DNA of 7,189 nucleotides, from positions 1-7,189 of the forward strand of contig JBOHSA010000119.1 in the NCBI GenBank assembly GCA_050732995.1. The letters run 5' to 3'. Shown here piece by piece: positions 1 to 5,996 of the stretch (position 1 is the stretch's first letter; each line of letters opens with the position of its first letter). Made by a program: the position numbers and the translations under genes. The notes beneath the pieces were generated by a model. The model worked only from the letters and a program-made list of their open reading frames with translations, was not told the origin of the DNA and searched no databases. This DNA is from JBOHSA01 sp050732995. Its GTDB lineage: Bacteria > Gemmatimonadota > Gemmatimonadetes > Gemmatimonadales > GWC2-71-9.

Positions 1-2
1 CG

Positions 3-1346
3 CTCGTCCCGGCGGCGCTGGCGGAGATCGTGGGCGAGCTGCTCGCGGGCGAGCGGGAAACGGCGCAGGTCGCGGCCGAGCTCTCGGAGCGCTACGAGGA
101 AATCGACCTGGTCTACACGATCAGCGAGATCCTGGGCCACACGATCCGGCTGGACGAAGCCGCCCAGCGGATCCTGCGCGAGGTGTCGACCGTGGTGGGC
201 GCCCGGCGCGCCACGCTGGTCGTGCTGAACGAGGAGCAGCGGGTGCTCCGCATCGTCGCCGCCCAGGGCATGGATCCGGCGGAAACCGAGCCGATCGAGC
301 TCGACGATCCGTGCTCCGTGGCCGCCCGCGTGTTCCGCGACATGAAGGTCATCAGCTACGACCCCGGCGTGCCCGGCGCCACGAACCCCGGCTGCCCCGA
401 AGGGCGGCGCTACCGCGGACAGGCGTTTCTCTCGGTCCCGGTGATGTACGCGGCGCCGGGCCGGCAGCCGAAAGCGATCGGCGTCATCAACCTCACCGAC
501 CGGCTGGGAGCGGACGCCTTCAGCGCCGGGGACCGCAAGCTGGTGGCCGCGATCGCCAACCAGATCGGCGCCGCGATCGCCAACGCCCGCCTCGTGGAGA
601 AGGACCTGGCCCAGCAGCGCACCCACCGGGAGCTCGAGCTGGCCCACGATCTGCAGCTCAAGCTGCTGCCGTCCCCGCTCGTGATCGCCTCGAAGGCCGA
701 CGTCGCGGCGCGCTGCCGCCCCGCCGAATCGGTCGGCGGCGACTTCTACAACCTGCTGCGGCTGCGCGACGAGCGTATCGGCGTGATGATCGGCGACGTC
801 TCGACCCACGGCTTCGGCGCGGCGCTGATCATGGCGCTGGCGATGGCCGCCTCCGGCATTCACGCCGAATCCGCCGAGACGCCCAGCGAGGTGCTGCGGC
901 GGCTGGAAGAATCGCTCGCCCAGGAGCTCGCCAAGACCGAAATGTTCCTGACGTTGTTCTACGCCGTGATCGATCCGGGCCGCGGCGTCCTCACCTACGC
1001 CAACGGGGGCCACGCGCACGCGTTCGTCGTCTCGGGGGCGACGGGCGCGGTCGCGCGCCTGGCCGCGACCCGCCCCCCCCTCGGCCTCGCGGCCGACCCC
1101 GGGGCCGACGCCGTGCGGCCGTGGCGCCGGCGCGAGGATATCCTCTGCCTCTTCACCGACGGCATCGCCGACGCCCGCAGCGAGCGCGGCGAGCGGTATG
1201 GCGAGGCCCGCGTCCTGAGTCATGTCACCGCCCTGGGCGGCCGGCCCTGCCGCGAGATCCTCGACGCGACCTACGCCGAGCTCGCCGCGTTCACCGGCGG
1301 CGCCCCCGCCTCCGACGACCGCACGCTGCTACTCCTCAAGGTCTGA
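3..1346 (+). CDS. GAF domain + SpoIIE/PP2C-type serine phosphatase (RsbU-like), 5' partial
   Basis: The reading frame is open to the left window edge. A GTG at 30 is possible, but the in-frame residues before it (LVPAALAEIV) look like real protein, so the true start is probably upstream. Counting from the GTG: residues 25-190 form a GAF-type sensor domain (LSVPVMY, then GVINLTDR), 185-212 look like a helical linker, and 225-438 form a SpoIIE/PPM phosphatase. Its metal-binding acidic residues are visible: ESVGGDF (D238), IGDVSTHG (D256), LFTDGIADA (D377) and SDDRTLLLL (D429/D430), plus the NGGH motif near 326. Proteins of this family dephosphorylate STAS anti-anti-sigma proteins in partner-switching control of sigma factors. 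The GAF domain presumably senses a small ligand. No STAS, anti-sigma kinase or sigma gene is in the window, so the partner is unknown. Its stop codon overlaps the putative rsmA start. Confidence 0.9.
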   Translation, partial: LVPAALAEIVGELLAGERETAQVAAELSERYEEIDLVYTISEILGHTIRLDEAAQRILREVSTVVGARRATLVVLNEEQRVLRIVAAQGMDPAETEPIELDDPCSVAARVFRDMKVISYDPGVPGATNPGCPEGRRYRGQAFLSVPVMYAAPGRQPKAIGVINLTDRLGADAFSAGDRKLVAAIANQIGAAIANARLVEKDLAQQRTHRELELAHDLQLKLLPSPLVIASKADVAARCRPAESVGGDFYNLLRLRDERIGVMIGDVSTHGFGAALIMALAMAASGIHAESAETPSEVLRRLEESLAQELAKTEMFLTLFYAVIDPGRGVLTYANGGHAHAFVVSGATGAVARLAATRPPLGLAADPGADAVRPWRRREDILCLFTDGIADARSERGERYGEARVLSHVTALGGRPCREILDATYAELAAFTGGAPASDDRTLLLLKV

Positions 1347-2206
1347 GCGCCCCACAGCGTCCCCCCCGCCTCGGCCAGCATTTCCTCGCCGATCCCCGCC
1401 TCCTCCGCCGCATCGCCGCCACCCTCGATCCGACGCCCAGCGACGTCGTGCTCGAAATCGGACCGGGGAAGGGGGGCCTCACCGACGTCCTCGCGCCCGC
1501 CGTGGGCCGCGTGATCGCCATCGAACGGGATCGGCGGCTGGCATACGAATGCGGAGTGCGGAATGCGGAATGCGGAGTGACGAACGTCGAGATCGTCTTG
1601 GGAGACGCGCTCAAGCTGGATTGGCATGTGTTGCTCGGATCTCACGTTGCCGTTCCGCATTCCGCATTCCGCACTCCGCATTGGAAGATCGTCGGCAACA
1701 TCCCCTACAACATCACGTCGCCGCTGATCGCGAAGGCGCTCACCCCGCCGCTGCCCGAGCGCATCGTGTTTCTGGTACAGCGGGAGGTCGCCGAGCGGGT
1801 GGCGGCGCGCCCGGGCACGAAGCCGTACGGCGCGCTGTCGGTCGGCGTGCAGGCGCTGGCCCGGGTCGAGCGGCTGTTCACGATCGGGCGCGGCGCGTTC
1901 CGTCCGCCGCCCCGCGTGGAGAGCGCGGTGCTGCGGCTGACGCCGCTCGCGCTGCCGCTGGTCGCGCCGGAGGAGGTGGCCCCGCTCCGGACTTTCGTGA
2001 CGGCGTGCTTCACCCGGCGCCGCAAGCAGCTGGCGAACGCGGTCCTCGTCGCGGTGGCGGGGGGTGTGGGGAGTGGGGGGGCGGGGAGCTCGCGCGCCCG
2101 CGTCGTCGAGGGGCTGCGGGCCCTGGGGCTGGACCCGGCCGCCCGGCCCGAAACGCTGGAGCCCGGGATGTTCGTGCGGCTCTTGCGTTGGAGCCGGCAA
2201 TTGTGA
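1343..2206 (+). CDS. rsmA: 16S rRNA (adenine(1518)-N6/adenine(1519)-N6)-dimethyltransferase RsmA/KsgA
   Basis: This enzyme transfers methyl groups from SAM to make N6,N6-dimethyladenosine at two adjacent adenines near the 3' end of 16S rRNA, a late step in 30S maturation. Motifs in order (numbered from CTG 1343, 287 aa): LGQHFL at 10-15, the family N-terminal signature; LEIGPGKGGLT at 37-47 (SAM motif I); IERD with E61 (ribose contact); GDAL with D88; NIPYNIT at 119-125 (catalytic N-I-P-Y); FTRRRKQL in the C-terminal domain. No ATG, GTG or TTG lies in frame before LGQHFL. The first, GTG 1448, would remove that motif. CTG 1343, overlapping the upstream stop as CTGA, gives the family-like start (M)SAPQRPPRLGQHFL. 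Heptamer repeat arrays encode residues 69-80 and 104-114, and a G-rich array encodes about 239-248. All lie between conserved motifs, so the enzyme may still work. The stop lies inside the Rex operator. Confidence 0.9.
   Translation: MSAPQRPPRLGQHFLADPRLLRRIAATLDPTPSDVVLEIGPGKGGLTDVLAPAVGRVIAIERDRRLAYECGVRNAECGVTNVEIVLGDALKLDWHVLLGSHVAVPHSAFRTPHWKIVGNIPYNITSPLIAKALTPPLPERIVFLVQREVAERVAARPGTKPYGALSVGVQALARVERLFTIGRGAFRPPPRVESAVLRLTPLALPLVAPEEVAPLRTFVTACFTRRRKQLANAVLVAVAGGVGSGGAGSSRARVVEGLRALGLDPAARPETLEPGMFVRLLRWSRQL
1548..1576 (+). repeat. Heptamer array, left arm of inverted repeat A (inside rsmA)
   Basis: AAT is followed by tandem 7-bp units GCGGAGT, GCGGAAT, GCGGAAT and most of a fourth GCGGAGT unit that runs to 1578. 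The 29 bases 1548-1576 are the exact reverse complement of 1654-1682. The array is read in frame as E-C-G-V-R-N-A-E-C-G-V, replacing the usual variable segment between the motif-II acidic strand and the GDA motif of RsmA. Confidence 0.9.
1654..1682 (-). repeat. Heptamer array, right arm of inverted repeat A (inside rsmA)
   Basis: On the + strand the units read as ATTCCGC/ACTCCGC, the same 7-bp family in opposite orientation. It is exactly complementary to 1548-1576 across 29 positions, with a 77-nt loop that is ordinary rsmA coding sequence (encoding NVEIVLGDALKLDW). In frame it encodes P-H-S-A-F-R-T-P-H just before the NIPY motif, and appears to lengthen that loop by roughly ten residues compared with typical RsmA (comparison from memory). 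Confidence 0.9.
2059..2086 (+). repeat. G-rich 7-bp-period array with G-quadruplex pattern in rsmA 3' part
   Basis: Four G runs of 6, 4, 7 and 4 bases are separated by TGT, AGT and C. Units GGGGTGT, GGGGAGT and GGGGGGG follow one another with a 7-bp period. The array encodes a Gly/Val/Ser-rich linker (AGGVGSGGAGS) between the FTRRRKQL segment and the last conserved RsmA helices. It matches the general pattern for an intramolecular G-quadruplex on the coding strand and mRNA. Whether one forms is unknown. Confidence 0.6.
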
Positions 2207-2212
2207 AATAAT
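2183..2212 (+). promoter_or_regulatory. Candidate rex promoter, possibly leaderless
   Basis: A possible -10 hexamer AATAAT (2207-2212, five of six matches to TATAAT) lies inside the Rex operator. A weak -35 TTGCGT (2183-2188) stands 18 bp upstream. Transcription would begin about 2218-2220, at the rex ATG itself, which fits the lack of any Shine-Dalgarno sequence there. Rex binding would cover the -10. This is inferred from sequence only. Confidence 0.45.
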
Positions 2213-2218
2213 TCACAA
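2201..2218. promoter_or_regulatory. Rex operator (ROP) upstream of rex
   Basis: TTGTGAAATAATTCACAA is a perfect two-fold palindrome: half-sites TTGTGAA and TTCACAA around ATAA. An extra A/T pair at 2200/2219 extends it. It matches the Rex-binding consensus TTGTGAAnnnnTTCACAA known from several phyla. It sits directly before rex and includes the A of the rex ATG, so autorepression relieved by high NADH is the natural reading. The left half-site also contains the rsmA Leu-stop (TTG TGA). Confidence 0.92.
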
Positions 2219-2838
2219 TGCGGAAGATCTCCGAGAGCACGGTGCGGCGGCTCTCGCTCTACCTCCGGTTCCTCGAACAGTCGCAAGCCCAGGGCGTCTC
2301 CACCATCTCGTCCGCGGAGCTGGCCCGGCGCGGCGGCACGACCTCCGCCCAGGTGCGCAAGGACCTCTCGTTCTTCGGCTCGTTCGGCAAGCGCGGGTTG
2401 GGCTATTCGGTCCCGGAGCTGGCCGCGCGCATCCGCGACATCCTGGGGCTCAAACGGGCCTACCGCGTCGTGCTGGTCGGGGCGGGACGGATCGGGAGCG
2501 CGCTCGTCCAGTATCCCGGGTTCCGGGAGCGCGGCTTCCACATGGTCGCGATCTACGACCGCGACCCGCGGAAGATCGGGTCCCGCTGGAACGGCCTCGT
2601 CGTGCGCGACGCCAAGCAGATCGAAGCGGACCTCAAGCAGGAGGCGGCCGATATCGCCATCGTCGTGACGCCGGCCGAAGCCGCCCAGGAGGTCGTCGAC
2701 CGCCTGGTGCGCGCCGGCATCAAGGCGATCCTCAACTTTGCGCCGGTCCCGCTCGCGGTGCCCGCGGACGTAGAGGTGAAGACGGTCAACATGGCGTTGG
2801 AGCTCGAGACGCTAAGCTACGCCCTCGCAAACCGTTAA
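2218..2838 (+). CDS. rex: Redox-sensing transcriptional repressor Rex
   Basis: Rex is a cytoplasmic dimeric repressor that senses the NADH/NAD+ ratio. High NADH releases it from DNA and derepresses fermentation and respiration genes. The 206 residues fit the family length. Residues 1-75 are the winged-helix domain, with the strongly conserved KISESTVRRLSLYLR start and the block QVRKDLSFFGSFGKRGLGY at 45-63. Residues 83-190 form the Rossmann NAD(H) domain with VGAGRIG (88-93), the acidic segment IYDRDP at the end of the second strand, and LNFAP at 172-176. The C-terminal helix VNMALELETLSY at 190-201 is typical of the swapped dimer helix. ATG 2218 gives the canonical N-terminus. No ribosome-binding site precedes it. 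The perfect Rex operator overlapping the start indicates autoregulation. The regulon beyond rex cannot be read from this window. Confidence 0.97.
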   Translation: MRKISESTVRRLSLYLRFLEQSQAQGVSTISSAELARRGGTTSAQVRKDLSFFGSFGKRGLGYSVPELAARIRDILGLKRAYRVVLVGAGRIGSALVQYPGFRERGFHMVAIYDRDPRKIGSRWNGLVVRDAKQIEADLKQEAADIAIVVTPAEAAQEVVDRLVRAGIKAILNFAPVPLAVPADVEVKTVNMALELETLSYALANR

Positions 2839-2859
2839 ACGACTGCACCCGCGCTCACC

Positions 2860-2887
2860 TTGCCGCCCTGCCCGTCGCGCGTAGCTT
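2860..2887 (+). promoter_or_regulatory. Candidate promoter for the RCC1 lipoprotein gene
   Basis: The 78-bp gap after rex holds no hairpin terminator. TTGCCG (2860-2865) and TAGCTT (2882-2887) are spaced by 16 bp and could serve as -35/-10 elements, giving a leader of about 20 bases carrying the ribosome-binding site. Both matches to consensus are weak, so this is tentative. Confidence 0.3.
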
Positions 2888-2900
2888 CCCAACGGACCGA

Positions 2901-2907
2901 GGGAGGA
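2901..2907 (+). promoter_or_regulatory. Ribosome-binding site fixing the lipoprotein start
   Basis: GGGAGGA lies 9 bases before ATG 2917 and is the clearest Shine-Dalgarno sequence in the window. It supports ATG 2917 over the in-frame upstream start at 2860, as does the signal peptide that begins at 2917. Confidence 0.7.
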
Positions 2908-2916
2908 ATCCACGGC

Positions 2917-4740
2917 ATGACCGCGAATCGCTGGGCGATCGCCTGCCTGACGCTGGCCGCCGCGGCGCTCGCCGCGTGTGGCGGCGATGACGCGACGGCC
3001 CCACCCCCACCCCCGCCCACGGCCAACGTCACCGGGATCTGGGATTTCACCGAAATCCTCGTCGACCAGTCGTTCGGCCTTACCTGCAACGATACCGGCT
3101 CGTATGTCTTCGCCCAAACCGGCTCCGCATTCAGCGGCACCTCCGGACAGGTCGGAACCTGCACGCAAGGCGGGGAGTCGTTCTCCAACGACAGTGACGA
3201 GGACGCGGTCACCAGCGGGTCGGTCTCCGAGACGGACCTGACGTTCAACGTCGGCGGGTGCCTGTATCGCGGGGCGGTGACGGGCGATCCGCCCAATCAG
3301 ATCACGGGGACGGTCACGTGCGGGCAGACTACGACCGGGACGTGGCAGGCGGTGGTGGGGGCACCCGTCGCGACCGTCGCGCTCGCGCCGCCGGCCAGCT
3401 CGGTGCTCGTGGGTGGGCGGGTGCAATTGGTCGCCATCGCGCGCTCCGGGACCGGCCGCAGACTGTTCGGCCGCGCGGCGACGTGGGCCAGTGACAATCA
3501 GGCGGCGGCCATCGTCGCCGCGGGGTTGGTGACGGGGCAGGCCCCCGGAACGGCGAACATCACGGCCGCCGTCCAGAGTCTCACCGCGTCTCTCGCCATC
3601 ACGGTCCGGGTGGTCACGTTCTCCTCCCTCAGCGCCGGCCTCATTCACGCGTGCGGACGGGTGGCGGATGGGAGCGTGTATTGCTGGGGCGACCACTCGG
3701 TCGGCCAGCTGGGCAGCGCGACGGCCCCGGATACCTGCAATGGGTTTCCCTGCACCAGCACGGCGCAGTCCGTCATCGGGGGCCCCCCGGTCCCGCCCGG
3801 CTTCGCCGCCCTCACGGTCGGTGGCGGTCACGCGTGCGGGCTCGATCCGGGCGGCGCGGCGTTCTGCTGGGGCTGGAACGTGTCCGGCCAGCTGGGCACC
3901 GCGGCCACGACGGAGACGTGCTTCGGTGACCCCTGCGCCCGGCAGCCGGTCGCCGTCTCGGGTGGGCTCGCCTTCGCGCGGCTCAGCGGCGGGTTCGCGC
4001 ACAGCTGCGGCCTGACCGCCGGGGCCGCCGCCCATTGCTGGGGTGAGAACTCCAACGGCCAGCTGGGCAACGGCTCCACCGCCTCGAGCGCGGTGCCCGT
4101 CGCGGTGGGCGGCGGCCTCTTCTTCGACTCGCTCTCCGCGGGCGCCTACCATACCTGCGCGGTGACCTCGGCCGGCGCGGCCTACTGTTGGGGCTACAAC
4201 GAAGCGGGGCAGGTCGGCGACAACAGCACGGTGGATCGCCCGGCGCCCAGCGCCGTGATCGGCAACCTCACGTTCGCCACCGTGAGCGCGGGTCGGTTTC
4301 ACTCGTGCGGCGTGACGACCGCCGGCGCCGCGTACTGTTGGGGGCTGAACGTCAGCGGTCAGCTGGGCGCCACGTCGACCTCGACCTGCTCCGGCGCCCC
4401 GTGCGGTCTCACGGCCCTCGCCGTGGGCGGAGGCCTGACTTTCACCGCGCTGAGCGCGGGCGGCTCGCACACCTGCGGCCTCGCGACCGGCGGCGCGGCC
4501 TACTGCTGGGGGGCCAACGCCGAGGGCGAGCTCGGGAACGGCACACAGATTGCGAGTCCCTCACCCGTCGCCGTCTCCGGCAGCCTGGTGTTCACCCAGC
4601 TCACCACCGGACTGAGCCACTCCTGCGGTTTGACCGGGGGCGGCGTGGCGTATTGCTGGGGATTGAATCAATTCGGGCAGCTGGGGAATGGCACCGCCAC
4701 CCGCAGTGTGACCCCATCCAAGGTGCTGGGCCAACCCTGA
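2917..4740 (+). CDS. Lipoprotein with lipocalin-like domain, BIG2-like domain and seven RCC1 repeats
   Basis: This 607-aa protein begins with a short basic N-terminus, a hydrophobic stretch and a lipobox LAAC with Cys21, so it is probably lipid-anchored outside the inner membrane. A Pro-rich linker (29-34) follows. Residues 38-147 form a beta-rich, lipocalin-like domain with four Cys (57, 82, 115, 135). Residues 150-232 resemble a bacterial Ig-like (BIG2) domain. Residues 234-607 hold seven RCC1-type repeats, each with H-x-C...CWG...GQLG or close variants, enough for a complete seven-blade propeller. The first Cys of each repeat (246, 307, 364, 414, 464, 520, 570) is followed exactly ten residues later by a second. 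Repeats 1, 2 and 5 carry an extra TC-x-G-x-P-C loop. RCC1 folds usually mediate protein binding. The ligand here is unknown, and no neighbour suggests one. Confidence 0.88.
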   Translation: MTANRWAIACLTLAAAALAACGGDDATAPPPPPPTANVTGIWDFTEILVDQSFGLTCNDTGSYVFAQTGSAFSGTSGQVGTCTQGGESFSNDSDEDAVTSGSVSETDLTFNVGGCLYRGAVTGDPPNQITGTVTCGQTTTGTWQAVVGAPVATVALAPPASSVLVGGRVQLVAIARSGTGRRLFGRAATWASDNQAAAIVAAGLVTGQAPGTANITAAVQSLTASLAITVRVVTFSSLSAGLIHACGRVADGSVYCWGDHSVGQLGSATAPDTCNGFPCTSTAQSVIGGPPVPPGFAALTVGGGHACGLDPGGAAFCWGWNVSGQLGTAATTETCFGDPCARQPVAVSGGLAFARLSGGFAHSCGLTAGAAAHCWGENSNGQLGNGSTASSAVPVAVGGGLFFDSLSAGAYHTCAVTSAGAAYCWGYNEAGQVGDNSTVDRPAPSAVIGNLTFATVSAGRFHSCGVTTAGAAYCWGLNVSGQLGATSTSTCSGAPCGLTALAVGGGLTFTALSAGGSHTCGLATGGAAYCWGANAEGELGNGTQIASPSPVAVSGSLVFTQLTTGLSHSCGLTGGGVAYCWGLNQFGQLGNGTATRSVTPSKVLGQP

Positions 4741-4745
4741 CGCGT

Positions 4746-4751
4746 TAGATT
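4746..4751 (+). promoter_or_regulatory. Candidate -10 element before the deiminase gene
   Basis: TAGATT lies seven bases before ATG 4759 in an 18-bp gap that has no Shine-Dalgarno sequence. Its position would give a transcript starting at or next to the ATG. No convincing -35 is visible. The alternative is read-through from the lipoprotein gene. Confidence 0.25.
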
Positions 4752-4758
4752 GCGCGCC

Positions 4759-5991
4759 ATGGCGCGCGTGCACGTGACGTCGGAAATCGGCCCCTTGCGG
4801 GCCGTTCTCGTCCATACCCCCGGCAACGAGCTCGTCGCCGTCACGCCCGGGAACCGCGAAGACTATCTCTACGACGACATCATCGATCTCGAGCTCGCCC
4901 AGCGGGAGCACCGGCGCCTGGTGGCGGTCCTGGAGCGCTTCGCCGAGGTCTACGAAGTGCGGGACCTGCTGACCGAGGTGGTCGGACGGCAGGAGGCGCG
5001 CGCCGACCTCGTGGCGCGCACCATGGATGTCGTCCCCTCCGACGCCCTGGCGCAGCAGCTGGCCGAGCTGCCGCCCGAGGCGCTCGTGGGGCTCATGATC
5101 GAAGGGGCGCTGGAGGAGGCGGGGCCGATCGCCCGCGCGCTGAACGAAGTGGGATACGCGCTGCCCCCGCTGCCCAACCTGTTCTTCACGCGCGACGTCG
5201 GGATCGTCATCGGCGAGCATTCCATCGTCGGGTCGATGCGCCACGGGGTGCGGTGGACGGAGGAGCTGTTGATCAAGGCGCTGTTCCGCTATCACCCGCA
5301 GCTCGAGAACGCCGGCACGCTGTACGACGGGTCGGAGGAGAAGCGCAACAATTACACGCTCGAGGGCGGGGACGTGCATCCCCTGCGGCTCGATCTGCTG
5401 GTGCTCGGGTTCAGCGAGCGCTCGAGCCCGGCGGCGTTGGACCACCTGTGCGATCTGGTGTTCGAGCATTGCGGGGTGAAGGACGTGGTGGTCGTGGTGC
5501 TCCCGGCCGAGCGCACGGCGATTCACCTCGACATGATCTTCACCCAGGTGGACCGAGAGCTCTGCTGCGTCTATCCGCCGCATTTCGTAGGGCCGGAGCG
5601 GTTGGCGGTGCTGCACCGGCGCAAGCGCTCGAAGGGCGTGAAAGAGATGCCCAATTTCTTCGCCGCCCTGCAGGCCGTGGATCACCCGCTCGAGCCGGTC
5701 TTCTGCGGCGGGAACGCGCGGCCGCGCCAGGAGCGGGAGCAGTGGTCCTCCGCGTGCAACTTCTTCACCGTCCGGCCGGGGGTGGCGATCACCTATGCGC
5801 GGAACGAAGCGACCATCGCGGAATTCGCACACGCGGGGTTCAAGGTCGTGGCCGCGGTGAACCTGCTCACCGGCGAGGAACGGCTGGAGGAGGGCGAGCG
5901 CGGGATCATCACGATCGACGGGAGCGAGCTGGTGCGGGGCGGCGGCGGGCCGCGCTGCATGACGCTCCCGCTGCGGCGGGACGACCTCTGA
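4759..5991 (+). CDS. Arginine deiminase-family protein (ArcA-like)
   Basis: Family members hydrolyse L-arginine to citrulline and ammonia through a Cys-thiouronium intermediate. The 410-aa length is close to typical ArcA. The start ATG 4759 gives MARVHVTSEIGPL; an in-frame TTG at 4750 is less likely. Active-site residues align with those recalled for the Pseudomonas enzyme: PNLFFTRD (N140, D146), EGGDV (E202, D205), HLDMIF (H256, D258), and the nucleophile C400 in RCMTLPL. The carboxylate-binding arginines appear kept as R161 (GSMRHG) and R221 (FSERSS). The block EREQWSSACNFF is also typical. The C-terminal loop differs: RGGGGPRCMTLP replaces the classical RGRGGGHCMTCP, losing one Arg, the His before the Cys and a second Cys. 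No arcB, arcC or antiporter gene is near, so a role in ATP-yielding arginine fermentation is not supported by context. Arginine is likely but not proven as substrate. Confidence 0.85.
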   Translation: MARVHVTSEIGPLRAVLVHTPGNELVAVTPGNREDYLYDDIIDLELAQREHRRLVAVLERFAEVYEVRDLLTEVVGRQEARADLVARTMDVVPSDALAQQLAELPPEALVGLMIEGALEEAGPIARALNEVGYALPPLPNLFFTRDVGIVIGEHSIVGSMRHGVRWTEELLIKALFRYHPQLENAGTLYDGSEEKRNNYTLEGGDVHPLRLDLLVLGFSERSSPAALDHLCDLVFEHCGVKDVVVVVLPAERTAIHLDMIFTQVDRELCCVYPPHFVGPERLAVLHRRKRSKGVKEMPNFFAALQAVDHPLEPVFCGGNARPRQEREQWSSACNFFTVRPGVAITYARNEATIAEFAHAGFKVVAAVNLLTGEERLEEGERGIITIDGSELVRGGGGPRCMTLPLRRDDL

Positions 5992-5996
5992 CCGGC

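Noticed and set aside
311..1342. Long upstream extension of the rsmA frame, which would make a 631-aa fusion
   Set aside because: This part is an out-of-frame, Arg/Pro-rich shadow of the GAF-SpoIIE phosphatase gene.
1271..2200. Antisense frames opposite rsmA containing HSAFRIPHSAF-like peptides
   Set aside because: These peptides are just the reverse translation of the heptamer arrays. The + strand encodes a complete set of RsmA motifs.
2839..2916. Rho-independent terminator after rex
   Set aside because: I find no stable GC hairpin followed by a T run in this gap, nor in the other intergenic spaces.
2999..3018. C-rich tract (four C runs) near the lipoprotein N-terminus as a minus-strand G-quadruplex signal
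   Set aside because: It encodes the usual Pro-rich linker after a lipobox, so codon and amino-acid composition explain it adequately.
2812..4470. Long antisense open frame opposite the lipoprotein gene (552 codons)
   Set aside because: It is Arg/Ala/Gly-rich with no recognisable motif and is explained by high GC removing stops. The + strand frame has a clear signal peptide, domains and repeats.
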